Assembly: GCA_014549065.1 (NCBI GenBank)
Contig: JACDOX010000040.1
Coordinates: forward strand, 5,602,095-5,666,094
DNA length: 64,000 nt
Source of the DNA: Cardinalis cardinalis
Taxonomy: Eukaryota > Chordata > Aves > Passeriformes > Cardinalidae
Direction of reading: 5' to 3'
Shown here: positions 23,608-38,500 of the stretch, in pieces
How the letters are laid out: each line of letters starts with the position of its first letter
Numbering within the stretch: the first letter of the stretch is position 1
Program-made: the position numbers and the translations under genes
Notes under the pieces: generated by a model
The model's database searches: none
What the model was told of the DNA's origin: nothing
Seen by the model: the letters and a program-made list of their open reading frames with translations, nothing else

Positions 23608-26600
23608 TTTCCTGATATGAAAAATTTCTAGCAGTTATTGTGCTTGGTGTCAATGCATTTCCAGAGTAGTGTGCTTTTGTAGTGGATCCATTTTCATGAC
23701 CACTTTCTGGGTTGCTCTTCATGAAGGGGGTGTTTGTGCAGGTGAGCAGATACCCTTTGACTGAAAACANAGGGTAAGAGCTAATCAGGAGTTTCTTTAA
23801 TGATGAAAAAAAATGGATCAATGACTGGGCACAATTTTCCAGAATGCAATAGCTCATATGTACTGACAGAAAGTTTTGAACAAATCAGGATCTCAGCCCA
23901 CACTTTGGAGTTCATCTTATGTGATATAAAACATGTCTCATACATTTTTATATTTGCTGTTGCACTCTATTTCCTTAGTAAGTCCTCTTGCTCTTTCCTC
24001 ATCGATCCCATCTTCCTCTTGTCTCAGTATTAGTTTTTGTCTTTACATGCCCTATGTTCAGTTGTCCCTTCTTGAAAGGATTGTTTGTCCCTGATCTCCC
24101 CTTTTGAAGACATTCTACTGTGATGTCACAGGACTCCAAGGAAATGGAGCAGCTCATCAATCTTTATCAAAAAGACAAAAAATCCAAAGGCATTGATGTA
24201 CAGCTACATTACTTTCATCCTGTTTAAACTCCTCAACACTGAGATTATTTCTTGTTTTGAAAGCACACTTAATGAAGTCCTATTCTAGGTGCCCTGTCTC
24301 CTTGCAGATTATGTGGATATCTGACCGTATAGCTCCTGAGAACACTGGGTCCTTACACTTCTGGTCTGAATAGAAAATTTCCCCAGAGACTGTGCAAGAA
24401 ACATCTGGCACCCATAATTAGAAAATACTGAAAATGCTAGTGTCTGATCTGTTATNTGAAGTCACTTTGCACTCAGGCAATCAAAATCATATTTTACAGC
24501 CATGTGACATGCAAATAAATGTCACAATATGTTCTACCATCATCTGTTCTATCATCAGTGTTGCTGGAGTATAATATCTCCCCTAAACAAGTTGATATTG
24601 GAGATGAAAACATTTCTGTCTTGCTGAGAAAGGGGTTGTCATCTCCTTTGATTCCGGGGCAAAGTAACAGAACTTAGCTGTTTAGCATTCTTTCTGGGAA
24701 GCCTTTCAAACTGTGCTTTTTGCAATCATGGATATCCTGGAGTGGGCACATCACTGAAATTTGGAGCTTGTCAACACCACCCCCACACCAGGAAAGCACA
24801 GAGAAGAAAAGAGATGAGCAATGAGAGAAGATATGTTTTCCATATTTGGATGGTGTCATCAATATCTCTCATACATTCATATATCAAGAAGAAAATCTGT
24901 AAGGTGTCCTCTCCAACTGATCATTCATTAATTGACAGTTAATGAGGGAGTAAAAGCTCCACCTAGTCATTTTTTTCTCTACATTTAGAAGATCCTTAAA
25001 GATTCCTATTTAAAATAAAGCTGTGCAAAATTGTATAAAACAATTATATCAGAAGGCTTCAGCCATGCCCTTCTGAATTTGAAGGCTCAAGAGAGTNGTT
25101 ACAGGCTGTCTCTTTCCAAAGAGAAGGAAATTAAACCAATCTGTTGATGAGGTTGTTTCCAGGGATCATACTCTGATCATAGAAAGGCCAAATCTAACAA
25201 GGCAAAGACTCAGAAAATTTTATTCATCTGTATCTTTCTATTGACATAAAAGTACAATCAGGAAGTTCAGGCCAAATCATCCAGGGGAGGGCACATGTAG
25301 TAACTGCCATAAACACAAAAACAAAGTCTCTGTTTCATGCCCAGCGCACAGAAGTTCATGAACAGACAATGACCCTTTTANGACTGCTTGCTTTGTCAGT
25401 GGCGAGTCTCAGAGGCAGGGGTATCTTCAGCTAGTAGGATCAGTGACATAACTTGTGTGCATGTTCTGGTGGTTGTTACCTTTCCAGTTACTCATTCTGG
25501 CTTCACATTTCTAACCTTGCCCTCTCTTCTGCTCTAGTTCAGTTTCATCTTCTTCCTCATGACTAACTGACTGGGAAATGGGCGTATGAGGAAGCATGTG
25601 CCTTCATGCACATGGATATAGGAGGAAGTAGGTTGAGGTGAGATAAACAGCAGCAAGAAATCCTTTTCATTGATTTATGATGTGTTTTATAAGCATAACA
25701 GAAAGAAGGAAGCAAAAATATATACACGTTTTTCTTTTTTTTTTTTAAAGGTAATTAAAGGGCAGGAATGCAATTGACGTAACTGGCAATAGCATGGGAA
25801 CAATTTTCTATTCAAGGTTAAGAAAAGGCACAACAACTATGGTGGAGAAAGAGCCAAATGTNTGCTGTTAGTCTTGCCAAAATACTTCAATGTAATGATA
25901 AAATCTGACTAATTTCTTTATAAGAAACTTCTGTCAGTATACAAAGACCTAAACAGAATGAAGAGCTAATACCTAACTCTAGTATCACTTGAGTGCTTCA
26001 GAAACAACTAAGGAGCATAATGAGGAAATGAAAGAAAAAATATGGCTATCTAGAGGACATTTCTGATGCTGTTGTTTCTCTAATTTGTTTGGGTTTAATT
26101 CCTTAAATTGCTCTTTATGGCTTTCACTTAAACTATGGTCTTCTCCTGTTGCCTAGATCAATGGATTACAACCTCTATCATACAAAAAGCCACACTGGCA
26201 ACTTTTAAGGCACCAAAGCGCTACAACTAATTTGCATAACAATTTACATGAAAATACTTGAAGTTTGCATCAGTTCGTCTTCTGCCTTACTCCCTACTGG
26301 GAATAAATAAGGTTTGATTAAATCAGCAGTAGCTTAACTTCTCATAGCTTCTGATTTTTGTTGTTTTAACTTAATTTTATTTTTTTTTTAATTTCTTCAA
26401 GATTGGACATAGTTTTGGAGCTTCACCTTGGGTCTTAACCATCATATTTCAAATCTCTGAGAATCCAAATTTTGATCTGATTGACTCAAAAGGAAATTAT
26501 TTAAAACCTCAGAAAATACATCATGACTGCACTTTATCAAGTATTATTATTATTAGTCTTCAGTTTTAACACTACTTCCAACATGTATTGCTCTTTCATT

Positions 26601-27423
26601 TCACTATCATACTGAAAGTTTTCTTTTCTCTTAGATTAAATCCAATCCATTCAGTGAAAATAATGTGAATAATTTAAATGCAGTAAGTTAATCTCCCTTA
26701 CACTAATGTCTTGTAGTCAAGGATATTTGAAAAGAAAGAATTTGCTGCTCTTATGATACCTTTTTATTATTGATATATTTTGCACTTAAATATGAAAAGT
26801 TTGCAAAGAAGAAAATCCCTTAACTTCAGCTTGTGGCACTTGNATTGGAAGGTTAAAAAAATTATATTGCAAAGTCCTTCCATTTATTAATGAGGTAATT
26901 TTCTTTTTCTTTTCAAAATGAAGTCAGCTTAAAGAAATGAGACTGTAGCTATGAATTTTGTATTTGTTTTTTTCAACAGAAATGAAAAAAAACCAAACAA
27001 AAAACNGAACAACTGCTCTTAAATTTTGAAAATTAAGTTTTAAGGGACATCAAAGACTTTACTGTATGGCCAAGAATATGATTTTATTTGCAAAAATAAT
27101 TTGAACATTTTTTGTGTGGAGGGGATTGGATTGCCTACTGCTCTTCCTGTTGTTCTTTGGCTTTTTTTCCCAGTTTCTTTCTTCTGATGTGAGTTNATTT
27201 TTGTGTTAAGAAATGCTCTTATCACAATAGCTTTAGAAAACTATACAATAGAAATAAAAANGGAAAAATAAAAAAATCCACTGAGAATACCAACAGAATA
27301 CTGATATAGGGGCATATGAGACAAGTTATCTTTAAACAAGATCTAACCTTCAAGATGTAAACAGCTGAAAATTTTAGAAATATATGTGATCTATTTGCAC
27401 TTTGATCAAGAGAAATAAGGATA

Positions 27424-27443
27424 ACATGTTCTTAAGAACATGT
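27424..27443. repeat. 20-bp perfect palindrome
   Basis: ACATGTTCTTAAGAACATGT is exactly self-complementary. It contains two steroid-receptor-type AGAACA half-sites, but they are everted with a 2-bp gap rather than in the usual inverted order with a 3-bp spacer, so it is not a standard response element. A single 20-bp palindrome in 64 kb is only mildly unexpected. Confidence 0.85.
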
Positions 27444-29210
27444 CTGTGGTACAAAATCCTTCTTAGCTCTAGTCCATTAAAGTTTTTGTTCTTTTCAATC
27501 ATCTAGGTTGCAGTGAGCAGCAGAGTGCATATTACATTTTGATGAAGTCACCTTTTGCATTAAGTACAGTCACGGTCCTTCTATAAATGTATTTGAATAA
27601 GCTTTGTGATCAGAAAAGGATTAANAGAAAAAGCAGATTTATAAATATCTGACAAAAATATCTACTATCTTGATTGGTACACAATTAAAACACATATTGT
27701 CTATCTTTTTTCTGTTTATTTCGTTACATTTGGATTACCTGAAGAGACCTAATAAAATCTTGGAACATAATTTCTCTGAGAGGGAGAGTGGGGAATGTAA
27801 GGAAGGCAGGGTAGAAATTCATATTTTTAGTATTGTGACAGGTAGGCTGAAGCTTTCTCCTTCCATTTTTTAGTCATCCTACACTGGTATGAATCAGTGG
27901 TTGCATTGCTAACAGAACAGCTGTACTGTATTATGTCAATTGATGTGGGTCAATGACATTTTATTTTATTGTTGCTGTCATGAAGTACGTTGCAGTAGAA
28001 TGCTAAATGTCTTAAGGTGAACTAAATTGCTGAAACAAAATAAACACCTATTTTTCTTTCAGCTCTCTTTCATACTTGCTATTGTTTATTTCTACCTCTT
28101 TTAGCATTGTTGATCACCCATCTTTCCTATAGATCCATTTCTTTGACATAGTTTCTTACTCTTTTTTTTCTAATTCTGACCTTTTCTTCACTGTTGTCTT
28201 CTAGTACTTCACAATTTCTATTGATAAAATTGTTCGTTTTCCTCTGTTTTTCAAATGCTTTCATTCCATTGAACTAGTGTTGCATCAATAACTGGCTATG
28301 CCAGTCAATGACAGTGATTTGTGATCCAACTACATATCTCTCTCTTTTTCTCCTCCAAATATGTATGGAACTGTGTTCTGGTTTCTCTCCTTGAGAATTT
28401 TTCTCACCACTAAAATTGAAACAAAAAATCTCCTGCGCTGTCTTATTCAAAAATACATAATAGAAAGGATATAATATTCTTCTACTCCTCATTATTAAAG
28501 AAACAAAAAAGTATCTTGAGATATTTTGATCAATAAAGTCTATGTTTTCACTGCAATTTTATCCTAACGAAGCTTCCTTTATTCCTGTGGGGTGAAGTTG
28601 CTAAAAATAAAATAGAATATTAGCACAGCAGCCTATAATACTATTACTGTGGAAGGCCAAAAGAATATCTAACTCAGATCAATACATGTGTTTTAAGAAG
28701 TTAGTAAAATTTAGAAATTGTTTGCAGCATTCAAGAAATTCTTATTCCTGTGCTCTGATCTGGCAACCATTTACGGCAATATATAATGTCTTTGNTAAGT
28801 CTAGATTATTACATCAAACTCTAATGCAGTGTGATGTGCCATGATTTACATACCACCAAGATCTGAGTCCTCTTCCTCTTTGGGTGTAACCAGCTTGGNT
28901 TTCAACCACATTGTACTCATGTTGTTTATGTATATTGTACATGACCATAAATATAATGCAACCACATGTACCATTTTCTACAATATTTGAAAACTAAGTC
29001 CTCATTCTGCCTGGGTACATTTGAGAAATTTTTTTATGTCAAATTATTTTCATTTCTGCAAATAAAAAAGACTCAATACAAGGAATAGGTTCTTTCTGAT
29101 CCTGAGCTGTTTTTTGACAACCTTGACATCTTCCCTACGATTTGGTATTTCTAAACCTGTTCAGCAAGGCCTCTCTTTTAGACCCTGTCATATTTGTTAC
29201 AGTGAATAAC

Positions 29211-29500
29211 TTACAGAATATCCTGTGTTAGAAGGGACCCACAAAGATAATTGAGTGCAGCTCCTNGNCCTGCNCAGGACACCCCAAGGGTCACACCCCG
29301 TGCCTGACAGCATTGTCCAAACACTTNGTGAACTCTGTCAGGTTGGGGCAGCNACCACTTCTTTGTGGACCCTGTGCCAGTGTCCAGCCACCTTGTGGGT
29401 GAAGAACCATTTTCTGATTTGAAGAGCCTTATGCTGATNTCTAACCTAAACCTCTCCTGGCACAGATTCTTGCCGTTCCCTCAGGTCCTATNACTGGAGA
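29211..29500 (-). mobile_element. CR1 LINE 3'-end fragment, songbird-like type
   Basis: Antisense CR1 of the same type as the copy at 15054. Plus-strand landmarks are agaagggacccacaaagata, caggacaccccaagggtcac, gtgcctgacagcattgtcc, aactctgtcagg, ggtgaagaaccattttctga and cctaaacctctcctggcac. It ends near 29500 after tccctcaggtcctat. Seven of its bases are N (29266-29492), a density several times the local background. It has no coding capacity. Confidence 0.93.
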
Positions 29501-32500
29501 TGTGTCAAACCTGTCATAAGGATGCTGTTGCTGTGCTTAAGGGGATAAAGCAGATATCCTAAAAGAAAGTACTTATTAAGTGTAAAAGGAATGATAAGCT
29601 AAACAAGACTTGTAAACTCTTATAGTGTACATCACCTGGTTGGAAAAGCTAGTTCTAGGTGATTCTTGTTTTTCAATAGTCGTGGTAGCAATACAACTTA
29701 TTTGTGTAGCTTTGTCTTTATTATGTCTGATTTTTTTTTATTATTATTTGTAGACAAGACATTTTTTCTCCTGACTCTTGATGGAACTACATTTCACCTG
29801 GATGCCCTTTATTTGATACAAATCATCCATAATATCCTGTAAACTAATTTAAACTTCCTCTATGATATCTTCCAATAAACCTTGAACAACNCTGGTGTGG
29901 CTTGAGTACTGCATTACTTCAACAATATATAATTTTTTAGCTTTGGTCCATGAATATGAAGTTACTTATCACAGTCTGAAGATAAAATTGTCATATGCTT
30001 CACACACTGCTCTTGTTATATATTTCCTAGAGATTTTTTTGTTTGTCATGCAAATTTTCTTTCTGTTATGTCATAAATCAATTTTAAAAGTTTGAACATT
30101 AAGAATTTAGATTGTATTTCATGCATTTAAAATTCCTTCACTTTTGAAAATGTCAAGATCTCAATTAAAATTCTTACTTTTAATTTTCATAAGTCATCTC
30201 AGTTGTGCAGGCTAAGTTAAATAATTTTCNCAATACCTCAATAGAGCCAGTTTCTTTATAAGATGCATAAGAAGGATAAAGTTTTGATTTTTTTAACAAA
30301 ATTTCTGACCTACAGATTCCTCAGATCTAGCTCTGATTTTACTTAGTTGTAGTTTCCTGTTGACAAGGGACAATTTTTACTTCCTTGAAATCTTACTCTA
30401 GTTTTCTTTCTCCTGAAATTTCTCTCCTTTTGTCCAAAATATAGATATCAAAACTGAGCAGGCTGGAGCCTCAATAGTTCCATGTCTTCCTTCTATTATA
30501 CCTACAGCTAAAGCCATCTCTCCTCTCATCCATCTGTTACTCCACAAGGTCAATTCTGTTACCTTAATGACATGGCTCTCCTGAAGAGATTGCAGTCATG
30601 TCACTTATATTTTCATTTCTTGTATAAGTGGCCTTTCTTTTACCTCCAGATTTCAAGCTACAGATCTTTTGTATGATGTCAGCAAATATATCCATGGTTG
30701 GCCCCTTTCTGGGGACACATTCTATTCCAATTCTCTAATTTAACCTTCATGGGCAGTTGCCTGTAAGTATCACACATTTTAAATTACTNTCCTTGCAATT
30801 CAGAATAAGAAAGAATTTGAAATACTAGTACTACTTAATATGCTGCCAATTTTGATGCTCAATAACAACAACACCCCTGCATTTTCCAGAATAGCTTGCA
30901 TTTTGCACCAGGTATGTTTTATGTCTTTTGNATTGAGTAGCTGCTCAGATGATTGAGGTTATATCTTAGTCTGATGCTTGTAATGGAGCATCACTCCAGT
31001 GCTTTATCATTTCAGGAGCAATAGCACCACATGAGCTACTCTGTCTTGGCTGCAATGTGTTCACATGCACACACCTGCTAATGTTTTCCTGCTGCTGTTT
31101 GAAAGGTTGATTTGGAATCAGCATTGCTTATGCCTTAGCTCACAGGAGCCTAGCAAACCCACTTACCTAAGACTGTTCATTTAAAACACTGTGTGCTATT
31201 CAAAGTAAAGAAGTAATACTTCTGGCATAATTATTACAGAAGTGAAAAAAATCCCAAGTACCCCATAAGGAATATATTGAGTGACTCATTGTTTCAGATT
31301 TCTTACCGGGAATAGGAAGTGATTCAAAGAGTAAGCAGTGTCCNGATCTCAGATGAAATGCCTCATCCATCTTCACTTAATACAACACTTAAATGATGAG
31401 GGAGAGTAGAATTCTGTGTGTGGACAAGCGCTAGACACAGATCAATAACTATTGAAGGTTAAATTACTATCCTGTTGTTTACCCAATGCAAAGGCTTACC
31501 AGCTGATATTCAAAACCNTTTGAATTGTGTGCATGTAAGAATAACTTTCCAAAACCTAAATNGAGCATTGTATGTTTTCTCCTGGATGCAAAAGTATTAA
31601 GAACTTCTTTTACAAAGTAGGATACTCTCTNTCTAAACTACTGTTACTGAAGGGTTTTACCCCTCATTTTTCATATAAGACAATTCAGTATTCCTCTTCA
31701 TCATTTGTGTCTGTGTATACCTACATTATTAATTATATCTGTGGAGCTCTGGGAACAATTCTTGTTAATTAACTTCCTTTCCCTTTGCTGACTAGCTGCA
31801 TGTGCACAATATAGATTACTGAAGATATTAAACCCTGATTGGTTAAAAAACCAATCATGCTCATGTGATCATGCTTATTTTAAAGTTTGTAAGTGCCTTG
31901 GATTGTAGATAAAGTAAAACTGAGAGTTATATCTATGCTGTTTGACATAATTTAATAATTTATTCCACATCTTGAAACCATCCAATATGTGAACTGAGAA
32001 TTTGTGTCTCTGATCATCTTNAAATAATAAGGTGTAAAATAATGCTTTTCTTTATATTCTAGTATATTATATTTTTTATGGAAAGGTATTTTTAACTGAA
32101 GGGAAATACTGCTTTTGCTATGAATCATTCAAGGATAGAATTTCAACCAGGACAGTTTTTTAATTAAAATTCNGTCTGAAATTATTCTCTCTCATTAAAG
32201 TACTTGCAAGGTGGTCTACTTCAGNCCGATAAAATGGCTTTTTAGGAGATGGAGGTGAGGTCATTACTGCATACATGTTGTGTGGTTTTAGTTTGTATTG
32301 TATTTTGTTTACTCCTCTTAACTAAATGAAAGTTCTGACATCATTAGCTGTGCTCTTAGAAAACATAATCTCGTTCTGCATTATCAAAACCATTATCAAA
32401 ATCCAGTCTTTATGTCCACATCTGAAATTTGAACCAATGTGCACTAAGTGGGTATGACTACTGCAATACCTCACCCCCCGTATGAACNAAAACACTAATG

Positions 32501-35500
32501 TAGACTTTGCATGGCAGGCATAGAAATCATGATGAACTCCTGTCTGGCTTTCTTTCTGACTGTTTGGGTAGGGTGACAGAATATAGAGATTTCAGATTGA
32601 AAGATTTTCAAAAAGTTTTCNTATTTTGAAAGGTCTTGCTTTAATGAGTACATCCCAAACACCTTAGAATGCACACATTACTCATTAGCCTAGTGGAAAA
32701 TNGAAGTCAGAAAGGTAAGATGAAGTATGACAGAAGAGAGAACTGGCTCAGAAATTTCTGTGATGCAAGGAGCACTGCAATTCTGCTTTAGTTCTATGGA
32801 CCATTTAATCTCTTTCTGAAATTTTTGTCAAAAATTTTTCAGCTGGTTTTATATCATCTTTATTTTGCAATCAGTTTTATATTAAGNAGACAATTTCCCG
32901 TGCACCTTATGAAAGCTCTCAATGGAACGCCAGAAANGCAATGGTGCAGTGCTGCCAACAAGGGAGGCAATGCAAGTCTAGATGGAGCCATATGGTGATG
33001 GATCAACATGCTGTGATTTATAGATCAAGACCTCTGAATAGTTATGAATAACAAAAGAATTATGAATCTCTGAGTTCATAGAGCAGGGGATTGCTTAGCA
33101 TATGGGGAAAAAGTAAATTTATAAACCAGAATATTGCATGTCTCATTTTCCATTCATGTAGAAGAATGATTGAATTATAAACCTGAGTGCTTTTTAAGTT
33201 TGGAAAAACTGCAGTGGTATATGCTTCCTATTGCAAACTAGCTGGAATAATGTTTTCATTTCACTTACTTCAATAATTNTCTCAGTAAACAGGTTCTCTG
33301 CATTATTTGGACATGAACGAGAGACAAAGTGCAATCACTGATAAATTCAAACCTCAAGCACTGACATTCTTGGTAATTATATAGTTTGGANGACAGATTA
33401 CCTTTGTTTATGTTGCTGTTTTCATTGTCTGCATTAGAAGATAAAATTATTGTTTTGTATACATTGACATGGATGTTTTAGATTAAGCAGTGAGTTTTAA
33501 AAGTTTTCATCATAGTGAAGACTGCAAGTCTCCCATCTTTGATTCATAGACATTTCCCTGCAGTTCAGACTATCTAATTGTCTGCAAACAGTTTCATTTG
33601 TAATTACTTAAAGCTAATCCATTTCAAATTTAATATTCTCCATTGCTAGTCTTTCCAAATTCTNAAGTACTTTTGTAAACATTTAAAAAACATTGTTAAT
33701 ATAAGATTAATCTATATGTCTAAAACTATATTCCCTCTAATGATCTGGTTTATAAAAATGCATGTCACANGGTTGTTCAAAGAATGTAATAAGTAATTTT
33801 GCATTTTCATTTGCAGANAATCCAGTTCTGGTCCAGGTTAAATAATTGGTTACTCAGTAAAAATAAAATGGTTATTCAGTGCTTTATCCAGCACAAAAAA
33901 TATTGATTTTGTTACTGTTTGGAAAAAAAAATGGTACTCTTCATATTCTTCTTTTATTGTAGGATCTATCTTGTACATTGGTTGCATATTGGTCATTTTA
34001 GTAAATTAGTACCTTTCTTTCCTATATTTTTTTTCCTGTGGGCAAATTTAGATGTCCCAGCTGACATTCTCTGAATGTTACCCATACTGCTGTAGAAAGC
34101 AGGCTGAGCTGTGTCTTTAGTACCTCCTAAAATAACTAGAAAGAAAAATCTTCCGTCACAGAAAAAAATTCTTATGTCGCAGAAGGAGGGTTGTGAATAT
34201 TTTTTAATTAGANGAATCATAATAGAATACATTTTTAAATGAAAAATTCTCTGGAAATATTTTGAGAACTTTATAATGTAGAAATAATACTAGTACAGAA
34301 CAGTCTATATGGGAAATTCTTCANTTAAACATCATCACTGGATCATTATATCCTGAAATCTAAGTAAAAATCTCATTGAAACTGACAGTTCTATATCTTT
34401 ATTGTCATCACAAAGCCAAATAACATATTGAAAAGGAAGAAGACCATTTGTAGTGTTTTGAATTGCAATCACTCTTCAATTCAATGAAATTTAATGCAGA
34501 TTATATATTTAGATTAAANCTTTTAGAGGACAACTAAAATACCATAGAAAGAACAAATCATATGAAAGNGGCTGGTGAGAATTGAGAATTTAATGTAAGA
34601 CCAAATATATCTATGNTAATTTCATATAATATTAAAGNGTCTTACTTTTTTTCTTTTATCTAGATAATTTACATATACTTTTCTAAATAACATGATTTAT
34701 TAAATGCATATTATTCTATTAAGAATCTATTATTCTTTCTTTGTAACAAACCCGTTTCTTATTCTACTTCCATTTTGGATATCTTGAATATTTTTGCAAG
34801 TTGTCAATATACATTGTTGTATAAAATTATATGCATAAAGTTTTGATTGATCTGTAAGTCCATTTTAATTCANTACTTGTCTTTTCTCCATTTCACAGAA
34901 GTGGTGTTTGATGTGTTATATTCCATTTGCCTTTCCATGTTTGTACTGAATATACTGTTAAGGATACAGAAGCAATAATTGCTCTCTTGCAAAACAGCTG
35001 TGGACTGCAAACATAAATTCCATTGTACATTGTAAGCTAGAAGGTAGCCTTCATGTTGAAAAAAAGACCCCAAAAATACACCAACAACAAAAATATTACT
35101 CCAGATCAATTATGAGAGAAAAGGAAGTAAAGGAATTATTACAGAAATCCTTTAATAATAAGGGCATTTTATACATGGTCAACNCCTTATTTTCTGGTGT
35201 TACATTTATATTTTTGCTGCCTTTTTTATTCCCAAGGTCAATAACTCTCATAAGAAACCATAGATCAGTTCATTTTAAAAGGTGTTCTTCCAGTTCCAAA
35301 GATCTATATTCTATATACAAATGATATCCTGCATCAAAAAACTTTACTATGTGAGATTGCCTGAAATTTTCAATTGATTCTGCAGGTTGCAAGCAAGAAC
35401 AGGTAACATGATATTTTAGCTAGTCCATGATTGTCTTTTATTAAGAATAAATTTTTGCNTCTTTTATTAAAAATAAGGGATTATATTTTGGACTTGAGTT

Positions 35501-38500
35501 TATAATTTTTAAGACTGACTGATGAACAATCCATGCTGAAATGGTATATGAAGAAGACTGTTGAATTTTGATAATTTCATAAAGGAAAGCAAAATTAGAT
35601 CTATTTTTGATCCAAAATGAACTTTTATGTNTCTTTTCTTCTCCCAGTAGAAATTCCTGGAACATTTACTTTTCTTAGCATACCCTTTGATTTTGAATCA
35701 CATATTCATTCAAGGAATCCCTCCTTTTCCTATGTTTTCCTTTACCTTTCTCAATTCTTTACTTCTTTTTTATTACATTTGATACTAAAGCAGAGCAAAT
35801 CAAAACAAGAAGCTGCATATTAATATTCTGTCCTTTCTCTTAAATAGTAGCTTTGTGCCAGGGTAATTACAACTTTATTTCTTTTAAGACATGTAGTTGA
35901 GAAAAAATATGAAACNTATTATGACATGAGGTGTAATAAAGCAAGATCCATAGCTGTGTAACCACAATTTACTTGTTTCAGGACAGTGTACCCATCTATT
36001 TTCTCTTATAATTAGATTGTAAATTTCAACAGGGAAGGCTCTTTGTCATAAATCTATTGAATACCTAGCAGCATANAGTCCAATTCTGCCTGGAATGTCT
36101 TAGAATATCTACCATAAAATAAAATAATAATAAGTATTGAGGAATTATTTATAAATATTTTGTTCTATTTGTCTCTCAGCATTTCCCTAACACAAACCAG
36201 CAAGAGACATTACAGTACATAATGATTTTCTTCACTGTTGTTTCTCCATGAATGATATAAATTCTCAAATGATGCATGTCCACCTTCCTGTTTGTGACAG
36301 AGAGAGGGACACACTATACACACATTTTCACTAAGAATTGAGAAGTAGGGCATTCTGCATGCTGCTTAATCAGAAGACTCTCTTAAACACAGGAAGATGG
36401 TCCTATGAAATAACTTTACTGTTATGATAACAGTTTAAGCATTTGCATTCTTCCTAGGAGTTCTTAACTTAAGTTTCAGACATGAGCAGATGTGAGCAAC
36501 TGCATTCTCTGAACTAAGGTAGAGAACTTTTGTCTTTCATGTGACTTGGAGATCAACATAAATCTCCCCAGAGAAANATCTGCATATCTATAACTTAGAT
36601 ACTTAATTAATTTTATCCAAGAGGGAAATGCCTTTCTCTCTGTGTCCTGTCCTGTTTACCAAAGAAATATATCTAATTTCAGTCTGCCCTAAAGTAAAGT
36701 AATATGTGTTAGTAGCTGGGAGGGGCCTTGCCAGTTCTTCGCTCAAAAACACAGTTTTAAAAAGGAGGAAATAATGGTATTATTTACAGCATGAAGAAAG
36801 AAAAATGTGTTCTTCCCATTGTGATTCTGTCAATCTTGCACAAGTTAATTTTTTTAATAGTTTCCTATCTCAGAAATACTCACCAATTCAAATTGAAAGT
36901 ATTGGCATTTTGTTTCTTTTGTTCTTGTGTATTTCAGATCTATTGTTAATTAAGATGACTTTTTTCAATTCACTGTCTACCTGAAAAAACAGTAAGACAA
37001 GGTAGTGTTTAATTCTGCTACTTCTATAAGGTAGCATAAGCTATTCTGTAACTTTCATTACTTTGATGGGATATTAATATATATTAAAATTAAGTCAACT
37101 CAAACAGTATTTTTAAAATAGTAAACATCCTAATAATCAAGCCAAAAACTACTAAAACCACTTTAATCTGATGAGAATCTCAACAGACAGGTGCAGCAGA
37201 TTTTATATTTCAGTTAAAACTTTGCGTTTCAGTGTTATGGTGACAGGCTTGGGGCCAATATCTGCTTTAGCTGTTCTTAATAGAGGTACAAAATAAGATT
37301 TATGCTTGAAGGTCTAGTGGGTAGGGACCCTACTATTCTCAAATTAAAAGCCACCACTCCCTGAAAGCATCATTTTGTTAAAATAAGGTCACTCTGAAAT
37401 TACTGATACAATATTCATTCACTTAGAAACCAATTTTTTGTTTCTATTTTTATTCTTGTGGTAGCTAACAAAAAATGCAAAAATAATCTTGGAACTGACC
37501 TTAGGAAGGAACACAAAACCTTCTATCTCCTTCACCTACACTTGATCTTGTCTCTACATTACAATGTCTAGTATTTTTGCACAGTATTTTTTTTCTTCCT
37601 TTCAGCCTCCTTATTTGCATTCCTGGCTAGATAACATTGTTGAAAGGCAAATAGCAAGCATCCTTGTGNGGGAAAACAATGAATTAAGAGTACTTGGGGT
37701 TCAGTATGCCTGGTTTGGAGCTTTTCTTTTTCCCTAGAGAAATAAGCTAGTATTATCTGTGGAATGTGACGTTTCCANGGTTTTTTAAGCAAGTACACAG
37801 CTAAAAGGCAGACTGAAAAAAAACCTATGGAGGCAAGTGCTTCTCAGACAGGGAGCAGGGGCTCATAATAGAGACTGAGAGGAGCAAGAATGCATTAAGC
37901 TGGAACTTTGGTCAATCATTTCATGTGAAGCCATGCTTCAGGCAACAGAATACATTAGAGCCTTTTTCTGAATCACTCCCAATAATTTAAATAGCTGAAA
38001 TCCTCATAATTTTTACTTAAAGGAAAGAAAAAACTACTGAAAATTTTATCTATTGAGAACAGAAATACGTATATCTAGCAATTAATTCGAATGCATCATA
38101 AATTCACTTCCTAGTAAACTAACTGCTATTATACTGAGGCCATTTAAAAGCCAGAATAAAATAAACCTAAGTGTTTCACCATCTGTTCTATTCAGTCTGA
38201 ATGAAAAGGTATCACCCAGTAGCCTTAAGGAATAAGGTATAAATGCATAAATACAGCTGTATATTAGACAACTTTGGAATGCAACTAGGAATCTCATGTT
38301 ACATGAGTTAGTAACAGGAAAACATGCTTACACCCAAAGAAAGAAGTGATTGAAAGACAGCTCAGTGTGATCACAAAAGATTCAGTTCCCTGATATTTTG
38401 ATTAAAAATAAAAATACCTCTCCATCCAAATAATTTTGCATTTTAGCAGGGAAATATTTGAAAGTTCCTTTTAAAAGATTAACTGCAGTATTTTTTGCTG

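Larger units (their letters stand above)
22556..29210. other. AT-rich non-coding DNA, no gene seen
   Basis: About 6.7 kb with no supported gene. It holds an A/C-rich low-complexity run at 22926-22974, a 28-bp-period microduplication at 23564-23607, a perfect 20-bp palindrome at 27424-27443 and a pyrimidine-rich stretch at about 28048-28260. Open frames do not exceed 100 codons and match no family I recognise. Confidence 0.6.
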
